A DNA stretch of 64,000 nucleotides from Streptomyces broussonetiae (GTDB lineage Bacteria; Actinomycetota; Actinomycetes; Streptomycetales; Streptomycetaceae), in assembly GCF_009796285.1 (NCBI RefSeq), contig NZ_CP047020.1, positions 2,728,001 through 2,792,000 of the forward strand, read 5' to 3'. Within the stretch, counting starts at the first letter, position 1; every line of letters begins with the position of its first letter. A program made the position numbers and the translations under genes. Under the pieces are notes generated by a model. That model made no database searches, was not told the origin of the DNA, and worked only from the letters and a program-made list of their open reading frames with translations. Below, piece after piece: positions 9,701 to 17,594 of this stretch.

Positions 9701-9806
9701 ACCCGGACAGGCCCGTGAAGACGATGAGCGAGTCACGAGGCAGGTCGAGCGAGACATTCTTGAGGTTGTGCTCGCGCGCGCCACGGACGATGAGACGGTC
9801 GGCCAC
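6759..9806 (-). CDS. uvrA: UvrABC system protein A with a Lys/Ala-rich C-terminal tail
   Basis: ATP-dependent damage-recognition subunit of excision repair (1015 residues from the preferred start). It has two ABC modules: Walker [13 protein letters not shown] near residue 30 and [13 protein letters not shown] in the second half, each with a UvrA-type signature ([12 protein letters not shown] and [12 protein letters not shown]). Zinc-finger pairs CPEC and CENC..CEVC are present. The last 60 or so residues are a low-complexity tail with KKATAVT repeats, encoded by a 21-bp tandem repeat. GTG at 9806 ([17 protein letters not shown]) is chosen because AAAGGTG sits 9 nt before it and family members start MADRLIV; GTG at 9818 is the alternative. 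A DNA-damage promoter lies about 50 nt upstream. Confidence 0.97.
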   Translation of the reverse strand: MADRLIVRGAREHNLKNVSLDLPRDSLIVFTGLSGSGKSSLAFDTIFAEGQRRYVESLSSYARQFLGQMDKPDVDFIEGLSPAVSIDQKSTSRNPRSTVGTITEVYDYLRLLFARIGKPHCPECGRPISRQSPQAIVDKVLELPEGSRFQVLSPLVRERKGEFVDLFADLQTKGYSRARVDGETIQLSAPPTLKKQEKHTIEVVIDRLTVKDSAKRRLTDSVETALGLSGGMVVLDFVDLPEDDPERERMYSEHLYCPYDDLSFEELEPRSFSFNSPFGACPECTGIGTRMEVDPELLVPDPDKSLDEGAIHPWSHGHTKDYFGRLIGALADALGFRTDIPFAGLPQRAKKALLYGHKTQIEVRYRNRYGRERVYTTPFEGAVPFVKRRHSEAESDASRERFEGYMREVPCPSCEGTRLKPIVLAVTIMDKSIAEVSAMSISDCADFLGELKLNARDKKIAERVLKEVNERLRFLVDVGLDYLSLNRAAGTLSGGEAQRIRLATQIGSGLVGVLYVLDEPSIGLHQRDNHRLIETLVRLRDMGNTLIVVEHDEDTIKVADWVVDIGPGAGEHGGKVVHSGSLKELLANTESQTGAYLSGRKAIPLPDIRRPLDPSRRLTVHGARENNLQDIDVSFPLGVFTAVTGVSGSGKSTLVNDILYTHLARELNGARNVPGRHTRVDGDDLVDKVVHVDQSPIGRTPRSNPATYTGVFDHIRKLFAETTEAKVRGYQPGRFSFNVKGGRCENCAGDGTIKIEMNFLPDVYVPCEVCHGARYNRETLEVHYKGKSIADVLNMPIEEATDFFEAVPGISRHLRTLKDVGLGYVRLGQSATTLSGGEAQRVKLASELQKRSTGRTVYVLDEPTTGLHFEDISKLLQVLGGLVDKGNTVIVIEHNLDVIKTADWIVDMGPEGGAGGGLVVAEGTPEEVAAVPASHTGKFLREILGADRVSDAEPVKAPRATTARKTAAAKSATKKTVTAKANNTATKKAAAVTKKATAVTKKATAAKKATRTPKA
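6775..6860 (-). repeat. 21-bp tandem repeat encoding the KKATAVT tail of UvrA
   Basis: About three imperfect 21-bp units (plus strand GTGGCCTTCTTCGTGACCGC) encode the heptads TKKATAV in the UvrA tail. The in-frame period keeps the reading frame through expansion or contraction. Confidence 0.7.
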
Positions 9807-9862
9807 GCCGGTCCGCACCTTTCTTGAGAGAAGTGACAGGGGCGGGGCCCCCGTCGTTCTTC

Positions 9863-9885
9863 AGACTAGGGGGAGCCACTGACAA
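9863..9885 (-). promoter_or_regulatory. RecA-NDp (PafBC-type) DNA-damage promoter of uvrA
   Basis: The minus strand reads TTGTCAGTG, GCTCCCCC, TAGTCT, a perfect match to TTGTCRGTG-N8-TAnnnT. Transcription would start near 9856, giving a leader of about 50 nt before the uvrA GTG. Confidence 0.85.
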
Positions 9886-10030
9886 CGCCGGTCGGATTTC
9901 CCGGTTGCATAACAACCCCTGGCCATCCAGCATGCCCGACGCCACCCCCGACGATATAGCACGCACTTTCGATTTGCGGGCGGGGTTCGCCAGCTTCACC
10001 CAAAGGTGTGACGGGACTAGGGTCGGCGTC

Positions 10031-10717
10031 ATGATTGATCACGCTCATGACCTGGCATGTGTACGTGACGCGACCGAACGACTCCTCGACGCGGTCGCCA
10101 AACTGGACAACGCCTCGCTCGCCGAGCCGTCACGGCTTCCGGGCTGGAGCCGCGGTCACGTCCTCGCCCACCTTGCCCGCAACGCCGACGCGCTCGTGAA
10201 CGTTCTCGAGGGCCGGCCGATGTATCCGAGCGCCGAGGCGCGCGACGCCGACATCGAGCGCGACGCCCCGCGCGCCCTCGACACCCAGCTCGCCGACCTG
10301 CGCGAGAGCATGGCCCGCTTCCAGGCGGTGGGGGACATGCCCGCGGACTGGTCGCGCACCGTCGAGCTGCGCAACGGCGTCACGGACTCCGCGTCGGGGG
10401 TGCCGTTCCGCCGGTGGGCCGAGGTGGAGCTGCACCACGTGGACCTCGGGATCGGGTACGAGCTGGAGCAGCTTCCGGCGGAGTTCACGGAACGGGAGAT
10501 CGACTTCCTGGCGCGGCGCTTCGCCGGGCACGAGGAGGTGGCCTCGACCGGCCTGTCCGCCGGCGACGGCCGCGTCTGGACCACGGGCGGCGGCGCGCAG
10601 GGCGCACCGGTGGCGGTCGAGGGTACGCCCGCCGACCTGCTGGGCTGGCTCGCGGGCCGGCGCGACGGCTCCGGCCTGACCGTGAACGGCGCCCTGCCGA
10701 AGCTGCCCGCGTTGTAG
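10031..10717 (+). CDS. Maleylpyruvate isomerase family (DinB-like, mycothiol-dependent) protein
   Basis: A 228-residue protein of the DinB/MDMPI four-helix fold. In actinobacteria this family performs mycothiol-dependent isomerisation or thiol-transfer reactions. The N-terminal helix pair carries the family pattern RLPGWSRGHVLAHLARNADAL (residues about 37-57), with the metal-ligand His in HVLAHLARN, and RWAEVELHHVDLGIGY supplies further His ligands. The C-terminal part (TPADLLGWLAGR..LPKLPAL) matches the usual extra domain. The start ATG follows a TAGGGT -10-like box by 7 nt, suggesting a leaderless mRNA. It lies upstream of, and in the same direction as, the metallo-hydrolase gene. Substrate unknown. 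Confidence 0.85.
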   Translation: MIDHAHDLACVRDATERLLDAVAKLDNASLAEPSRLPGWSRGHVLAHLARNADALVNVLEGRPMYPSAEARDADIERDAPRALDTQLADLRESMARFQAVGDMPADWSRTVELRNGVTDSASGVPFRRWAEVELHHVDLGIGYELEQLPAEFTEREIDFLARRFAGHEEVASTGLSAGDGRVWTTGGGAQGAPVAVEGTPADLLGWLAGRRDGSGLTVNGALPKLPAL

Positions 10718-10763
10718 GCCGACCTCGGTCCGCGGGCCCCGGCCCCGCTATAGGCTGATCGCC

Positions 10764-11420
10764 ATGACGTACACCGGAGAGGTCAAGGTCGGCGGACCGG
10801 CGGACGTGCACGAGCTGAAAGACCTGATGATCACCAAGATCGCGGTCGGCCCGATGGACAACAACGCCTATCTGCTGCGCTGCCGCGCCACCGACGAGCA
10901 GCTTCTGATCGACGCCGCCAACGAGGCGGAGACGCTCCTCGGCATGATCGGTGACGACGGCATCGCGTCCGTCGTCACCACACACCGGCACGGCGATCAC
11001 TGGCAGGCGCTCGCCGAGGTCGTCGCGGCCACGGGCGCGCGTACACATGCCGGCCGGGAGGACGCGCCCGGCATCCCGGTGCCCACCGACGTGCTCGTGG
11101 ACGACGGCGACGTCATCAGGGTGGGACGCGTGGAACTCACCGCGCGCCACCTGGTCGGGCACACGCCGGGTTCGATCGCGCTGGTCTACGACGACCCGCA
11201 CGGCCACCCGCACGTGTTCACCGGCGACTGCCTCTTCCCGGGCGGCGTCGGCAACACGCACGACGATCCAGCGGCGTTCGCCAGCCTCCTCCACGACGTG
11301 GAGACGAAGATCTTCGGCGCACTGCCCGACGAGACCTGGGTGTACCCCGGGCACGGCAACGACACGACACTGGGCGCGGAACGGCCACAGCTTCCGGAGT
11401 GGCACGCGCGCGGGTGGTGA
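10764..11420 (+). CDS. MBL-fold metallo-hydrolase
   Basis: A 218-residue metallo-beta-lactamase-fold hydrolase of the glyoxalase II-like branch. The metal motif THRHGDHW (HxHxDH, about residues 74-81) is intact, with further His ligands in GHTPGSIAL and the Asp in FTGDCLFPGG; the C-terminal His is in YPGHGNDTTLG. It lies 46 bp after the isomerase-family gene, and a TATAGGCT -10 box sits 7 nt before the ATG, so it probably has its own leaderless promoter. It may hydrolyse thioesters of mycothiol conjugates given its neighbour; that is inference. Confidence 0.88.
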   Translation: MTYTGEVKVGGPADVHELKDLMITKIAVGPMDNNAYLLRCRATDEQLLIDAANEAETLLGMIGDDGIASVVTTHRHGDHWQALAEVVAATGARTHAGREDAPGIPVPTDVLVDDGDVIRVGRVELTARHLVGHTPGSIALVYDDPHGHPHVFTGDCLFPGGVGNTHDDPAAFASLLHDVETKIFGALPDETWVYPGHGNDTTLGAERPQLPEWHARGW

Positions 11421-11541
11421 GAACACGCTCGGGCGGTGCGGGGCCGAGCGCCCCGTAGTCCGAATGCTGCACAGTCCGGCTTCCGCGCGCCGCGCGCATG
11501 CTTCTTGTGTGCGCCCGGCGCGCGTTCCGTTGCGCGCGCCC

Positions 11542-11560
11542 CGTGTGAACGGTTCACACG
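11542..11560. promoter_or_regulatory. Perfect 19-bp palindrome upstream of the amino-acid ABC operon
   Basis: CGTGTGAAC-G-GTTCACACG has perfect 9-bp arms around one base. It lies in the 384-bp gap between the metallo-hydrolase and the ABC transporter genes and looks like the operator of a dimeric regulator. The regulator is not identified. Confidence 0.5.
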
Positions 11561-11620
11561 CGCTGGTCTCCCGCGCGCGCTCCCGCCTGTCGGTGTCACG
11601 CAGTCAACTGGTAGCAGCCC

Positions 11621-11688
11621 CGCACGGGATGACGGCTCCCGTGCGAAGGGGCCGCCGGTCCTCCCACCCAGCCCTCGACCGGCGGCCC
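11621..11688 (+). terminator. Two tandem hairpins between metallo-hydrolase and ABC operon
   Basis: Stem 1 pairs CGCACGGGA (11621-11629) with TCCCGTGCG (11637-11645). Stem 2 pairs GGGCCGCCGGTC (11649-11660) with GACCGGCGGCCC (11677-11688). Neither has a U-tract. They may end the upstream transcript or act in the leader of the ABC operon. A small palindrome ACAGT-T-ACTGT follows at 11752-11762; otherwise 11421-11804 holds no gene. Confidence 0.45.
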
Positions 11689-11804
11689 GGGCCTGCGGGG
11701 CACGGCACGGCGGTTGTTCACGCACCTGCAACACCCGTTCCCACTATGCGGACAGTTACTGTTGTGACCTGGACAAACGGTGGGTTCGCTGCCAATCTCC
11801 CGCC

Positions 11805-12689
11805 ATGTACCCTGCCCTCCGCACTCCGCGCCGTGCGGCAGCCGCCGCCACCATCGCCCTGCTCACCACCGCTGTCGGCTGTGCTCCGCAGCCCGACGCC
11901 AAGGCGTCGGCCACTTCGTCCGGTGCGGCCGCGAAGAGCTGCTCCCAGGGAAAGCTGGCCACCAGGACCTCCGGAAAGCTCACCATCGCGACGGACGAAC
12001 CGGCGTACGAGCCCTGGTTCAAGGACGACAAGCCCGCCAACGGCAAGGGCTTCGAGTCGGCGGTCGCCTACGCCGTGGCCAAGCAACTCGGGTACGGCGA
12101 GAACGCGGTCGTGTGGCAGAGCGTGCCGTTCAACAAGGCGTTCGCGCCCGGCGTGAAGACGTTCGACTTCGACGTCAACCAGGTCTCGATCAGCAACGAG
12201 CGCAAGAAGGCCGTGGACTTCTCCTCCGGCTACTACGACGTACGCCAGGCCGTGATCGCCCTGAAGGGCAGCAAGGCGGCCGGAGCGACGAGCGTCGCGG
12301 ACCTGAAGGGCCTCAAACTGGGTGCCCAGGTCGGCACCACGAGCCTCGACTACATCACCGACGTGGTGAAGCCCAAGCAGGAGCCCGCCGCGTTCGCCAA
12401 GAACGACCAGGCCAAGTCCGCGCTGAAGAACGGCCAGGTCGACGCCATCGTCGTCGACCTGCCGACCGCGTTCTACATCACCGGGGCCGAGGTGACGGAT
12501 GCGAAGATCGTCGGCCAGTTCGAGAACATGGGCGGTACGCCTGAGCAGTTCGGGCTGGTGCTGGACAAGGGCAGCGCGCTGACCGGGTGTGTGAGCGGTG
12601 CCGTCGACGCCCTGCGCAAGGACGGCACGCTTGCCCGGCTCGAGAAGCAGTGGCTCTCGGACGCCGTCGACGCCCCGGTGCTCAAGTGA
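11805..12689 (+). CDS. Amino-acid ABC transporter substrate-binding lipoprotein
   Basis: A 294-residue family 3 solute-binding lipoprotein. The signal peptide (LRTPRRAAAAATIALLTTAV) ends in a lipobox with the modified Cys near residue 26. The mature protein has the periplasmic-binding fold of polar amino-acid receptors (KLTIATDEPAYEPWF, FESAVAYAVAKQLGY, DFDVNQVSISNERKKAVDFS, LKGLKLGAQVGTTSLDYI). The ATG at 11805 is preferred because it places the signal peptide correctly. Its stop overlaps the GTG of the permease gene (GTGA), beginning a three-gene operon. Ligand unknown; a polar amino acid is likely. Confidence 0.9.
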   Translation: MYPALRTPRRAAAAATIALLTTAVGCAPQPDAKASATSSGAAAKSCSQGKLATRTSGKLTIATDEPAYEPWFKDDKPANGKGFESAVAYAVAKQLGYGENAVVWQSVPFNKAFAPGVKTFDFDVNQVSISNERKKAVDFSSGYYDVRQAVIALKGSKAAGATSVADLKGLKLGAQVGTTSLDYITDVVKPKQEPAAFAKNDQAKSALKNGQVDAIVVDLPTAFYITGAEVTDAKIVGQFENMGGTPEQFGLVLDKGSALTGCVSGAVDALRKDGTLARLEKQWLSDAVDAPVLK

Positions 12690-13606
12690 CGGTCACCAAG
12701 GGCGAGTCGGTGCCGGAGGGAGCCGACGGCGAGGCAGACATGACGGGCGGCGCCGGTGACGGCTACGTCCCCTCCGAACGGCGGCTGGAGCGCGAACGCT
12801 ACAAGCGCGCGCGTGCCCGTCGCGCCACGGCCGTGGCGGCGCTCTCCACCCTCGTCACGGCCGTCGTGCTCTACGTGGTCGTCATCAGCGCGCCGGGCTG
12901 GCCGCGCACCAAGGAGACCTTCTTCAGTGCGCAGTACGCGCGCGAGGCGTTCCCGAAGGTCCTTCAAGGGCTGTGGCTGAACGTCCGGCTGCTGGTGATC
13001 TGCGGCGCCGCCGTTCTGGTCCTCGGCATGCTGATCGCCATCGCGCGCACCCTGCGCGGCCCGGTGTTCTTCCCGCTGCGCGTGCTCGCGGCGGCGTACA
13101 CCGACTTCTTCCGCGGCCTTCCGCTGATCATCAACCTGATGATCGTGGTCCTGGGCGTGCCGGCGCTGCGTCTGCAGGGCGTGACGGTCGATCCGGTGCT
13201 GCTCGGCGGTACGGCGCTCACGCTGACGTACTCTGCGTACGTGGCCGAGGTGTTCCGGGCCGGCATCGAGTCCGTGCACCCCTCACAGCGTGCCGCGGCT
13301 CGCTCACTGGGCCTGACCAACCGACAGGCGCTGCGCCACGTCGTGCTGCCGCAGGCCGTGCGCCGTCAAGTGCCGCCGCTCCTCAACGACCTGGTGTCGT
13401 TGCAGAAGGACACCGGTCTGGTGTCGATCGGCGGCGCGGTGGATGCCGTACGGGCGGCCGACATCATCGTGGGCCGCAGTCTGAACTACACGCCCTACAT
13501 CGTCGCCGGGCTGGTGTTCGTGGCACTGACCATTCCGATGACCCGCTTCACGGACTGGGTGACGGCCCGGATGGACCGGCAGCGGGCCCAGGGAGGATCC
13601 CTATGA
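12686..13606 (+). CDS. Amino-acid ABC transporter permease
   Basis: A 306-residue membrane subunit of the HisM/GlnP family. A cytoplasmic basic N-terminus (about 45 residues) precedes the helices VAALSTLVTAVVLYVVVISA and LLVICGAAVLVLGMLIAIAR. The permease core carries DFFRGLPLIINLMIVV and the EAA loop that docks on the ATPase (ARSLGLTNRQALRHVVLPQA). GTG 12686 overlaps the upstream stop and is preferred; ATG at 12740 would remove 18 residues. The gene ends on the ATG of the ATPase gene (ATGA). A single permease suggests a homodimeric channel. Confidence 0.92.
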   Translation: MTVTKGESVPEGADGEADMTGGAGDGYVPSERRLERERYKRARARRATAVAALSTLVTAVVLYVVVISAPGWPRTKETFFSAQYAREAFPKVLQGLWLNVRLLVICGAAVLVLGMLIAIARTLRGPVFFPLRVLAAAYTDFFRGLPLIINLMIVVLGVPALRLQGVTVDPVLLGGTALTLTYSAYVAEVFRAGIESVHPSQRAAARSLGLTNRQALRHVVLPQAVRRQVPPLLNDLVSLQKDTGLVSIGGAVDAVRAADIIVGRSLNYTPYIVAGLVFVALTIPMTRFTDWVTARMDRQRAQGGSL

Positions 13607-14355
13607 GCGACGCGCCCGTCCTGCGCATGGAGTCCGTCCGCAAGACCTTCGCGGGCTCCGTGGTCCTTCGTGATGTGGAACTGGCGGTCGCGCCGCACAC
13701 GGTGACCGCGCTGATCGGGGCCTCCGGTTCCGGCAAGTCGACGCTGCTGCGCTGTGCCAACCTGCTGGAAGAGATCGACGACGGCGCGATCTGGCTGGAC
13801 GACGAGGAGATCACCGATCCCCGCGTCGACCAGGACGCAGTGCGGCGCAGGATCGGTGTCGTGTTCCAGTCGTACAACCTCTTCCCGCACATGACCGTGC
13901 TGGACAACGTGACGCTGGCGCCGCGGCGGGTGCACGGGGTCCCCCGCGACGAGGCCGAGGAACGCGCCAGGGAGCTGCTGGAGCGCCTCGGACTGGGTCC
14001 CAAGGCAAAGGCCTACCCGGACCGCCTCAGCGGCGGCCAGCAGCAGCGTGTGGCGATCGTACGGGCCCTCGCCGTGCGGCCCCGGCTGTTGCTGCTGGAC
14101 GAGATCACGGCGGCGCTCGACCCCGAACTCGTGGGCGAGGTGCTGGAGGTGGTGCGTGGCCTCAAGGACGACGGCATGACCATGATGCTGGCGACGCACG
14201 AGATGGGCTTCGCGCGGGACGTCGCCGACCAGGTCTGTTTCCTGGACGGTGGCGTCGTGCTCGAGCGCGGCACCGCCGAGCAGGTCTTCGGCGATCCGCA
14301 GCAGGAACGCACTCGGCGCTTCCTGCGGCGGATCGTGGAGGCCGGCCGTCTGTGA
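13603..14355 (+). CDS. Amino-acid ABC transporter ATP-binding protein
   Basis: A 250-residue ABC ATPase of the GlnQ/HisP type that powers the import complex. Visible motifs are Walker A GASGSGKST (near residue 39), the Q-loop in VVFQSYNLFPHMTVLDNV, the signature LSGGQQQRVAIVRAL, Walker B LLLLDEITAALDPE and the switch His in LATHEMGFARDVADQV. It is the last gene of the receptor-permease-ATPase operon, overlapping the permease by 4 bp, and a strong 22-bp palindrome follows it. Confidence 0.95.
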   Translation: MSDAPVLRMESVRKTFAGSVVLRDVELAVAPHTVTALIGASGSGKSTLLRCANLLEEIDDGAIWLDDEEITDPRVDQDAVRRRIGVVFQSYNLFPHMTVLDNVTLAPRRVHGVPRDEAEERARELLERLGLGPKAKAYPDRLSGGQQQRVAIVRALAVRPRLLLLDEITAALDPELVGEVLEVVRGLKDDGMTMMLATHEMGFARDVADQVCFLDGGVVLERGTAEQVFGDPQQERTRRFLRRIVEAGRL

Positions 14356-14382
14356 GGCCGTGGCGCGACCCCTGCGCGGGCG

Positions 14383-14404
14383 GCCGCCACGCGCGCGTGG
14401 CGGC
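14383..14404. terminator. 22-bp perfect palindrome between ABC operon and aroQ
   Basis: GCCGCCACGCGCGCGTGGCGGC is fully self-complementary and sits between two convergent genes, touching the last base of the aroQ stop codon. No U-tract follows, so a hairpin-type terminator without a tail is inferred. Confidence 0.6.
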
Positions 14405-14877
14405 TACGCGTCGGGCTGCGCGACCGCCAGCAGGGCAGCGACCCGTTCGATGCCGAAGACGTAGCCCTGCACGCCGCAGCCCGCGATCACTCCGTCGGCG
14501 CGCAGCGAGACGTAGGAGTGGTGCCGGAACGACTCGCGCTGGTGGACGTTGGAAATGTGCACCTCCAGCACGGGCATGCCGTCGCAGGTGTTCAGTGCGT
14601 CCAGAATCGCGACCGACGTGTGCGTGTAGGCGGCGGGGTTGATGACGATGCCGCAGTGGTTCAGGCGCGCCTCGTGGATCCAGTCGACCAGTTCGCCCTC
14701 GTGGTTGGACTGCCGGAAGTCCACCGTGCCGCCGTGCACGGCCGCCGCCTTGACGCACAGCGCCTCCACGTCGGCCAGCGTGTCCTTGCCGTAGATCTCG
14801 GGCTGGCGCTGACCGAGCAGGTTCAGGTTGGGCCCGTTGAGGATCATGATCGGGGCGTTGGCCAGGGTGCGGGGCAC
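14404..14877 (-). CDS. aroQ: Type II 3-dehydroquinate dehydratase
   Basis: A 157-residue enzyme that dehydrates 3-dehydroquinate to 3-dehydroshikimate in the shikimate or quinate pathway. All family hallmarks are present: [19 protein letters not shown] with the catalytic Tyr, the flexible loop after it, [53 protein letters not shown] with the catalytic His, and [15 protein letters not shown]. Length matches the dodecameric family. The GTG start has GGAGGAACC just upstream. It is divergent from a shikimate-type transporter gene and far from other aro genes, so a catabolic (quinate/shikimate use) role is possible. Confidence 0.96.
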   Translation of the reverse strand: MPRTLANAPIMILNGPNLNLLGQRQPEIYGKDTLADVEALCVKAAAVHGGTVDFRQSNHEGELVDWIHEARLNHCGIVINPAAYTHTSVAILDALNTCDGMPVLEVHISNVHQRESFRHHSYVSLRADGVIAGCGVQGYVFGIERVAALLAVAQPDA

Positions 14878-15053
14878 GGTTCCTCCGGTCCGTTCGGGGC
14901 GGTGCCTCGACGACCGCCGCTCGCACCCGGTCTATCACGGTGCCCGGAGCGGACGACGAGCCCTGTGCGCCGTTGCCTCGGCGCGCGCACCGGTCGCCCG
15001 ATCACCCCCATGCGCCCCCGTAACCGCTGATCACCATGGGTAGTTGACGCGGC

Positions 15054-16358
15054 ATGCACCCTGTACGCACCGTTGGCACACCGTCGATGCTGCGGCTTGC
15101 CGCGGCCTCCCTGGTAGGAACCGCGATCGAGTTCTACGACTTCTTCGTCTACGGCACGGCCGCGGCCCTGGTCCTGGGGCCGTTGTTCTTTCCTACGTTC
15201 TCGCCGCTCGCGGGAACACTGGCGGCGTTCGGGACGTTCGGGGCGGGGTTCGTCGCCCGGCCGCTGGGCTCGGTACTGTTCGGGCATCTCGGCGACCGGC
15301 GCGGGCGGCGGCCGGTGCTGGTTCTCTCACTGCTGCTCACCGGCGCCTCGACGGTCGCGGTGGGCTGTGTGCCGTCGTACGGGACGATCGGCGTCGCGGC
15401 GCCCGTGCTGCTGCTCGCCCTGCGCTTCCTGCAGGGGCTGGGACTCGGCGGGGAATGGGGCGGGGCGGTGTTGCTGACCGCCGAGCACGCGCCGCCCGGA
15501 CGACGCGCCCTGTGGTCGAGCTTTCCGCAGATGGGACCGGCGTTGGGCTTTGTGCTCGCCAACGGTATGGTGCTCGCGCTGTCGGCGACCCTGTCCGACG
15601 CGGAGTTCGCGCGCTGGGGATGGCGGGTGCCGTTCTGGGCGGCCGGTGCGCTGGCGCTGAGCGGGCTGTGGCTGCGCTCGTCACTTGCCGAGAGCCCCCG
15701 GTTCCTGGAGATCGACGACCACGCGCGCGTGCCGTTCGTCGAGGTCGTACGGCATCACAGGCGGCTGGTGCTGCTGACGGCCGGAGCGCTGGCCGCGGGG
15801 TACGCGGTCTTCTACGCGGTGACGACCTGGTCGCTGGCGTACGCGACGGAGCGGCTCGGGGTGAGCCGGACGATCATGCTGACCTGTGTCATGGCCGCGG
15901 TGGTGGTGAAGGCGTCCCTCACGCCCTTCATGGCGGTGCTCGCCGACCGCTACGGGCGCCGGACGATGTGCCTGACCGGGTGCACGGCCTGCGGTCTGTG
16001 GATGCTGCCGATGGTCGCGTTGCTGGGCACCGGCCAGCCGCTGCTGATGTTCCTCGGCATCCTGGGCGCCCTGGTCTCCTTCATCACCATGTTCGCGGTG
16101 ATCGCCGCCTACCTGCCGGAGCTGTACGAGGCGCGGGTGCGGTGCACGGGCGCCGCGGTGGGCTACAACCTCGGCGGAGTCCTGGGCGGTGCTCTCACTC
16201 CGATCGTGGCCACGGCGCTCGCGGAGCACGGCGGGCGGGTCCCCTGGGGCGTGGGCGTCTACCTCACCGGCGTCGCACTGTTCAGTCTGGTGTGTTTCGC
16301 CCTGCTGCCCGAGACCCGTCCGGTGCCCGTGCCGGTGGTGGAGCCTGCTACGGGTTGA
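15054..16358 (+). CDS. MFS transporter, metabolite:H+ symporter (MHS/ShiA) type
   Basis: A 434-residue, 12-helix major facilitator protein. The start (AAASLVGTAIEFYDFFVYGT), the loop motif GHLGDRRGRRPVL, FLQGLGLGGEWGGAVLLTAE and LADRYGRRTM are diagnostic of the MHS subfamily (ShiA shikimate, KgtP 2-oxoglutarate and proline/betaine carriers). Its divergent neighbour aroQ makes a shikimate- or quinate-like substrate plausible, but the sequence alone does not prove it. The ATG is preceded closely by a TAGTTG box, consistent with a short or absent leader. The 3' end overlaps the antiporter gene by 11 bp, convergently. Confidence 0.88.
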   Translation: MHPVRTVGTPSMLRLAAASLVGTAIEFYDFFVYGTAAALVLGPLFFPTFSPLAGTLAAFGTFGAGFVARPLGSVLFGHLGDRRGRRPVLVLSLLLTGASTVAVGCVPSYGTIGVAAPVLLLALRFLQGLGLGGEWGGAVLLTAEHAPPGRRALWSSFPQMGPALGFVLANGMVLALSATLSDAEFARWGWRVPFWAAGALALSGLWLRSSLAESPRFLEIDDHARVPFVEVVRHHRRLVLLTAGALAAGYAVFYAVTTWSLAYATERLGVSRTIMLTCVMAAVVVKASLTPFMAVLADRYGRRTMCLTGCTACGLWMLPMVALLGTGQPLLMFLGILGALVSFITMFAVIAAYLPELYEARVRCTGAAVGYNLGGVLGGALTPIVATALAEHGGRVPWGVGVYLTGVALFSLVCFALLPETRPVPVPVVEPATG

Positions 16359-17448
16359 TCGCCAGCTCCAGGTACGCCGCGAAGAGCACCAGGTGGACGC
16401 CGCCCTGCAGGGGCGTGGCCCGTCCTGGCACCACGGTCAGGGAGCTGACCACCACGGTCAGCGCAAGCAGCAGCATGTGGGTCGAGCCGAGGCCGAGGAC
16501 GAGCGGGCCGGACAGCCAGACCGAGGCGAGGGCGACGGCCGGAATGGTCAGGCCGATGCTGGCCATGGCGGAGCCGAGCGCGAGGTTGAGGCTGGTCTGG
16601 ACCCGGTCACGGCGGGCGGAGCGCAGCGCGGCGATCGTCTCGGGGAGCAGCACCAGCAGGGCGATGATCACACCGACGACCGCGTGATGCAGGCCGGCCG
16701 CCTCCACACCCGACTCGATGGTCGGCGAGACGCCTTTGGCCAGGCCGACCACGCCGATCAGGGCCAGCCCGAGCAGGCCGAGACTGATCCGGGCCGTGCG
16801 CGCGGAGGGGGGCCTGGCGTGGGCGTCGGCGGTGATGACCTCGCCCTGTCGGGTGATCGGCAGGAAGTAGTCACGGTGGCGCACGGTCTGCGTGGTCACG
16901 AACAGGCCGTACAGGATGAGTGAGGACAGCGCGGCGAACGTCAGCTGCACCGTGGAGAACTCGGGCCCGGGTTTGCTGGTGGTGAAGGTCGGCAGCACCA
17001 GGCTCAGCGTGGCCAGCGTCGCGACGGTCGCCAGGGCGGCGCCGGTGCCCTCGGGGTTGAAGACCGCGGTGCCGTGCCGCAGGGAGGCGACGAGCAGGCA
17101 GAGCCCGACGATGCCGTTGCAGGTGATCATCACGGCGGCGAAGACGGTGTCGCGCGCGAGAGTGGAACTCTTGTCACCGCCGTCGGCCATGAGGGTGACG
17201 ATCAGGGCGACCTCGATGATCGTGACCGCGACGGCCAGTACGAGGGAGCCGAAGGGCTCGCCGACACGGTGGGCGATGACCTCGGCGTGGTGGACGGCGG
17301 CGAGGACGGATCCGGCGAGCACGAGGGTGATCAGGGCGACGGCCAGGCCCGGCAGGCCACGGCCCCAGGTGAAGACCAGGAGGACGACTGCGAGCACCGG
17401 CACGAGTGTGGTCCACTGTCGGGTGAGCGACCGAAGCCTAGTGATCAT
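16348..17448 (-). CDS. ChaA-type Ca2+/H+ (Na+/H+) antiporter
   Basis: A 366-residue integral membrane exchanger of the CaCA superfamily, the same length as E. coli ChaA. Its two internal repeats each carry the acidic alpha-motif: HRVGEPFGSLVLAVAVTIIE early on and LPETIAALRSARRDRVQTSL with NLALGSAMASIGLTIP later. About 11 membrane segments are visible, split by a hydrophilic loop near AHARPPSARTARIS. The ATG at 17448 is chosen because upstream sequence in the frame is basic and non-conserved; no good ribosome site is seen. It follows terC in the same direction and may help cation homeostasis with it. Confidence 0.88.
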   Translation of the reverse strand: MITRLRSLTRQWTTLVPVLAVVLLVFTWGRGLPGLAVALITLVLAGSVLAAVHHAEVIAHRVGEPFGSLVLAVAVTIIEVALIVTLMADGGDKSSTLARDTVFAAVMITCNGIVGLCLLVASLRHGTAVFNPEGTGAALATVATLATLSLVLPTFTTSKPGPEFSTVQLTFAALSSLILYGLFVTTQTVRHRDYFLPITRQGEVITADAHARPPSARTARISLGLLGLALIGVVGLAKGVSPTIESGVEAAGLHHAVVGVIIALLVLLPETIAALRSARRDRVQTSLNLALGSAMASIGLTIPAVALASVWLSGPLVLGLGSTHMLLLALTVVVSSLTVVPGRATPLQGGVHLVLFAAYLELAINP

Positions 17449-17534
17449 GCGGCGATGGTCGCAGAGGCGTACGGGATTCGCATTCCGCTCTTTTCGGATA
17501 CTCCTCGTCCTTTCCATTGCGTTCACGCGGCAGC

Positions 17535-17567
17535 GGGAGCGGGAACTGCTCCCGCAGTCCCGCTCCC
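17535..17567 (-). terminator. Hairpin downstream of terC
   Basis: GGGAGCGGGA (17535-17544) pairs with TCCCGCTCCC (17558-17567) around a 13-nt loop that itself contains CTGC/GCAG. It lies just after the terC stop on the minus strand and before the antiporter gene. Confidence 0.6.
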
Positions 17568-17594
17568 ACCGGGGTTGCTCCACCGCCGGCCGGG

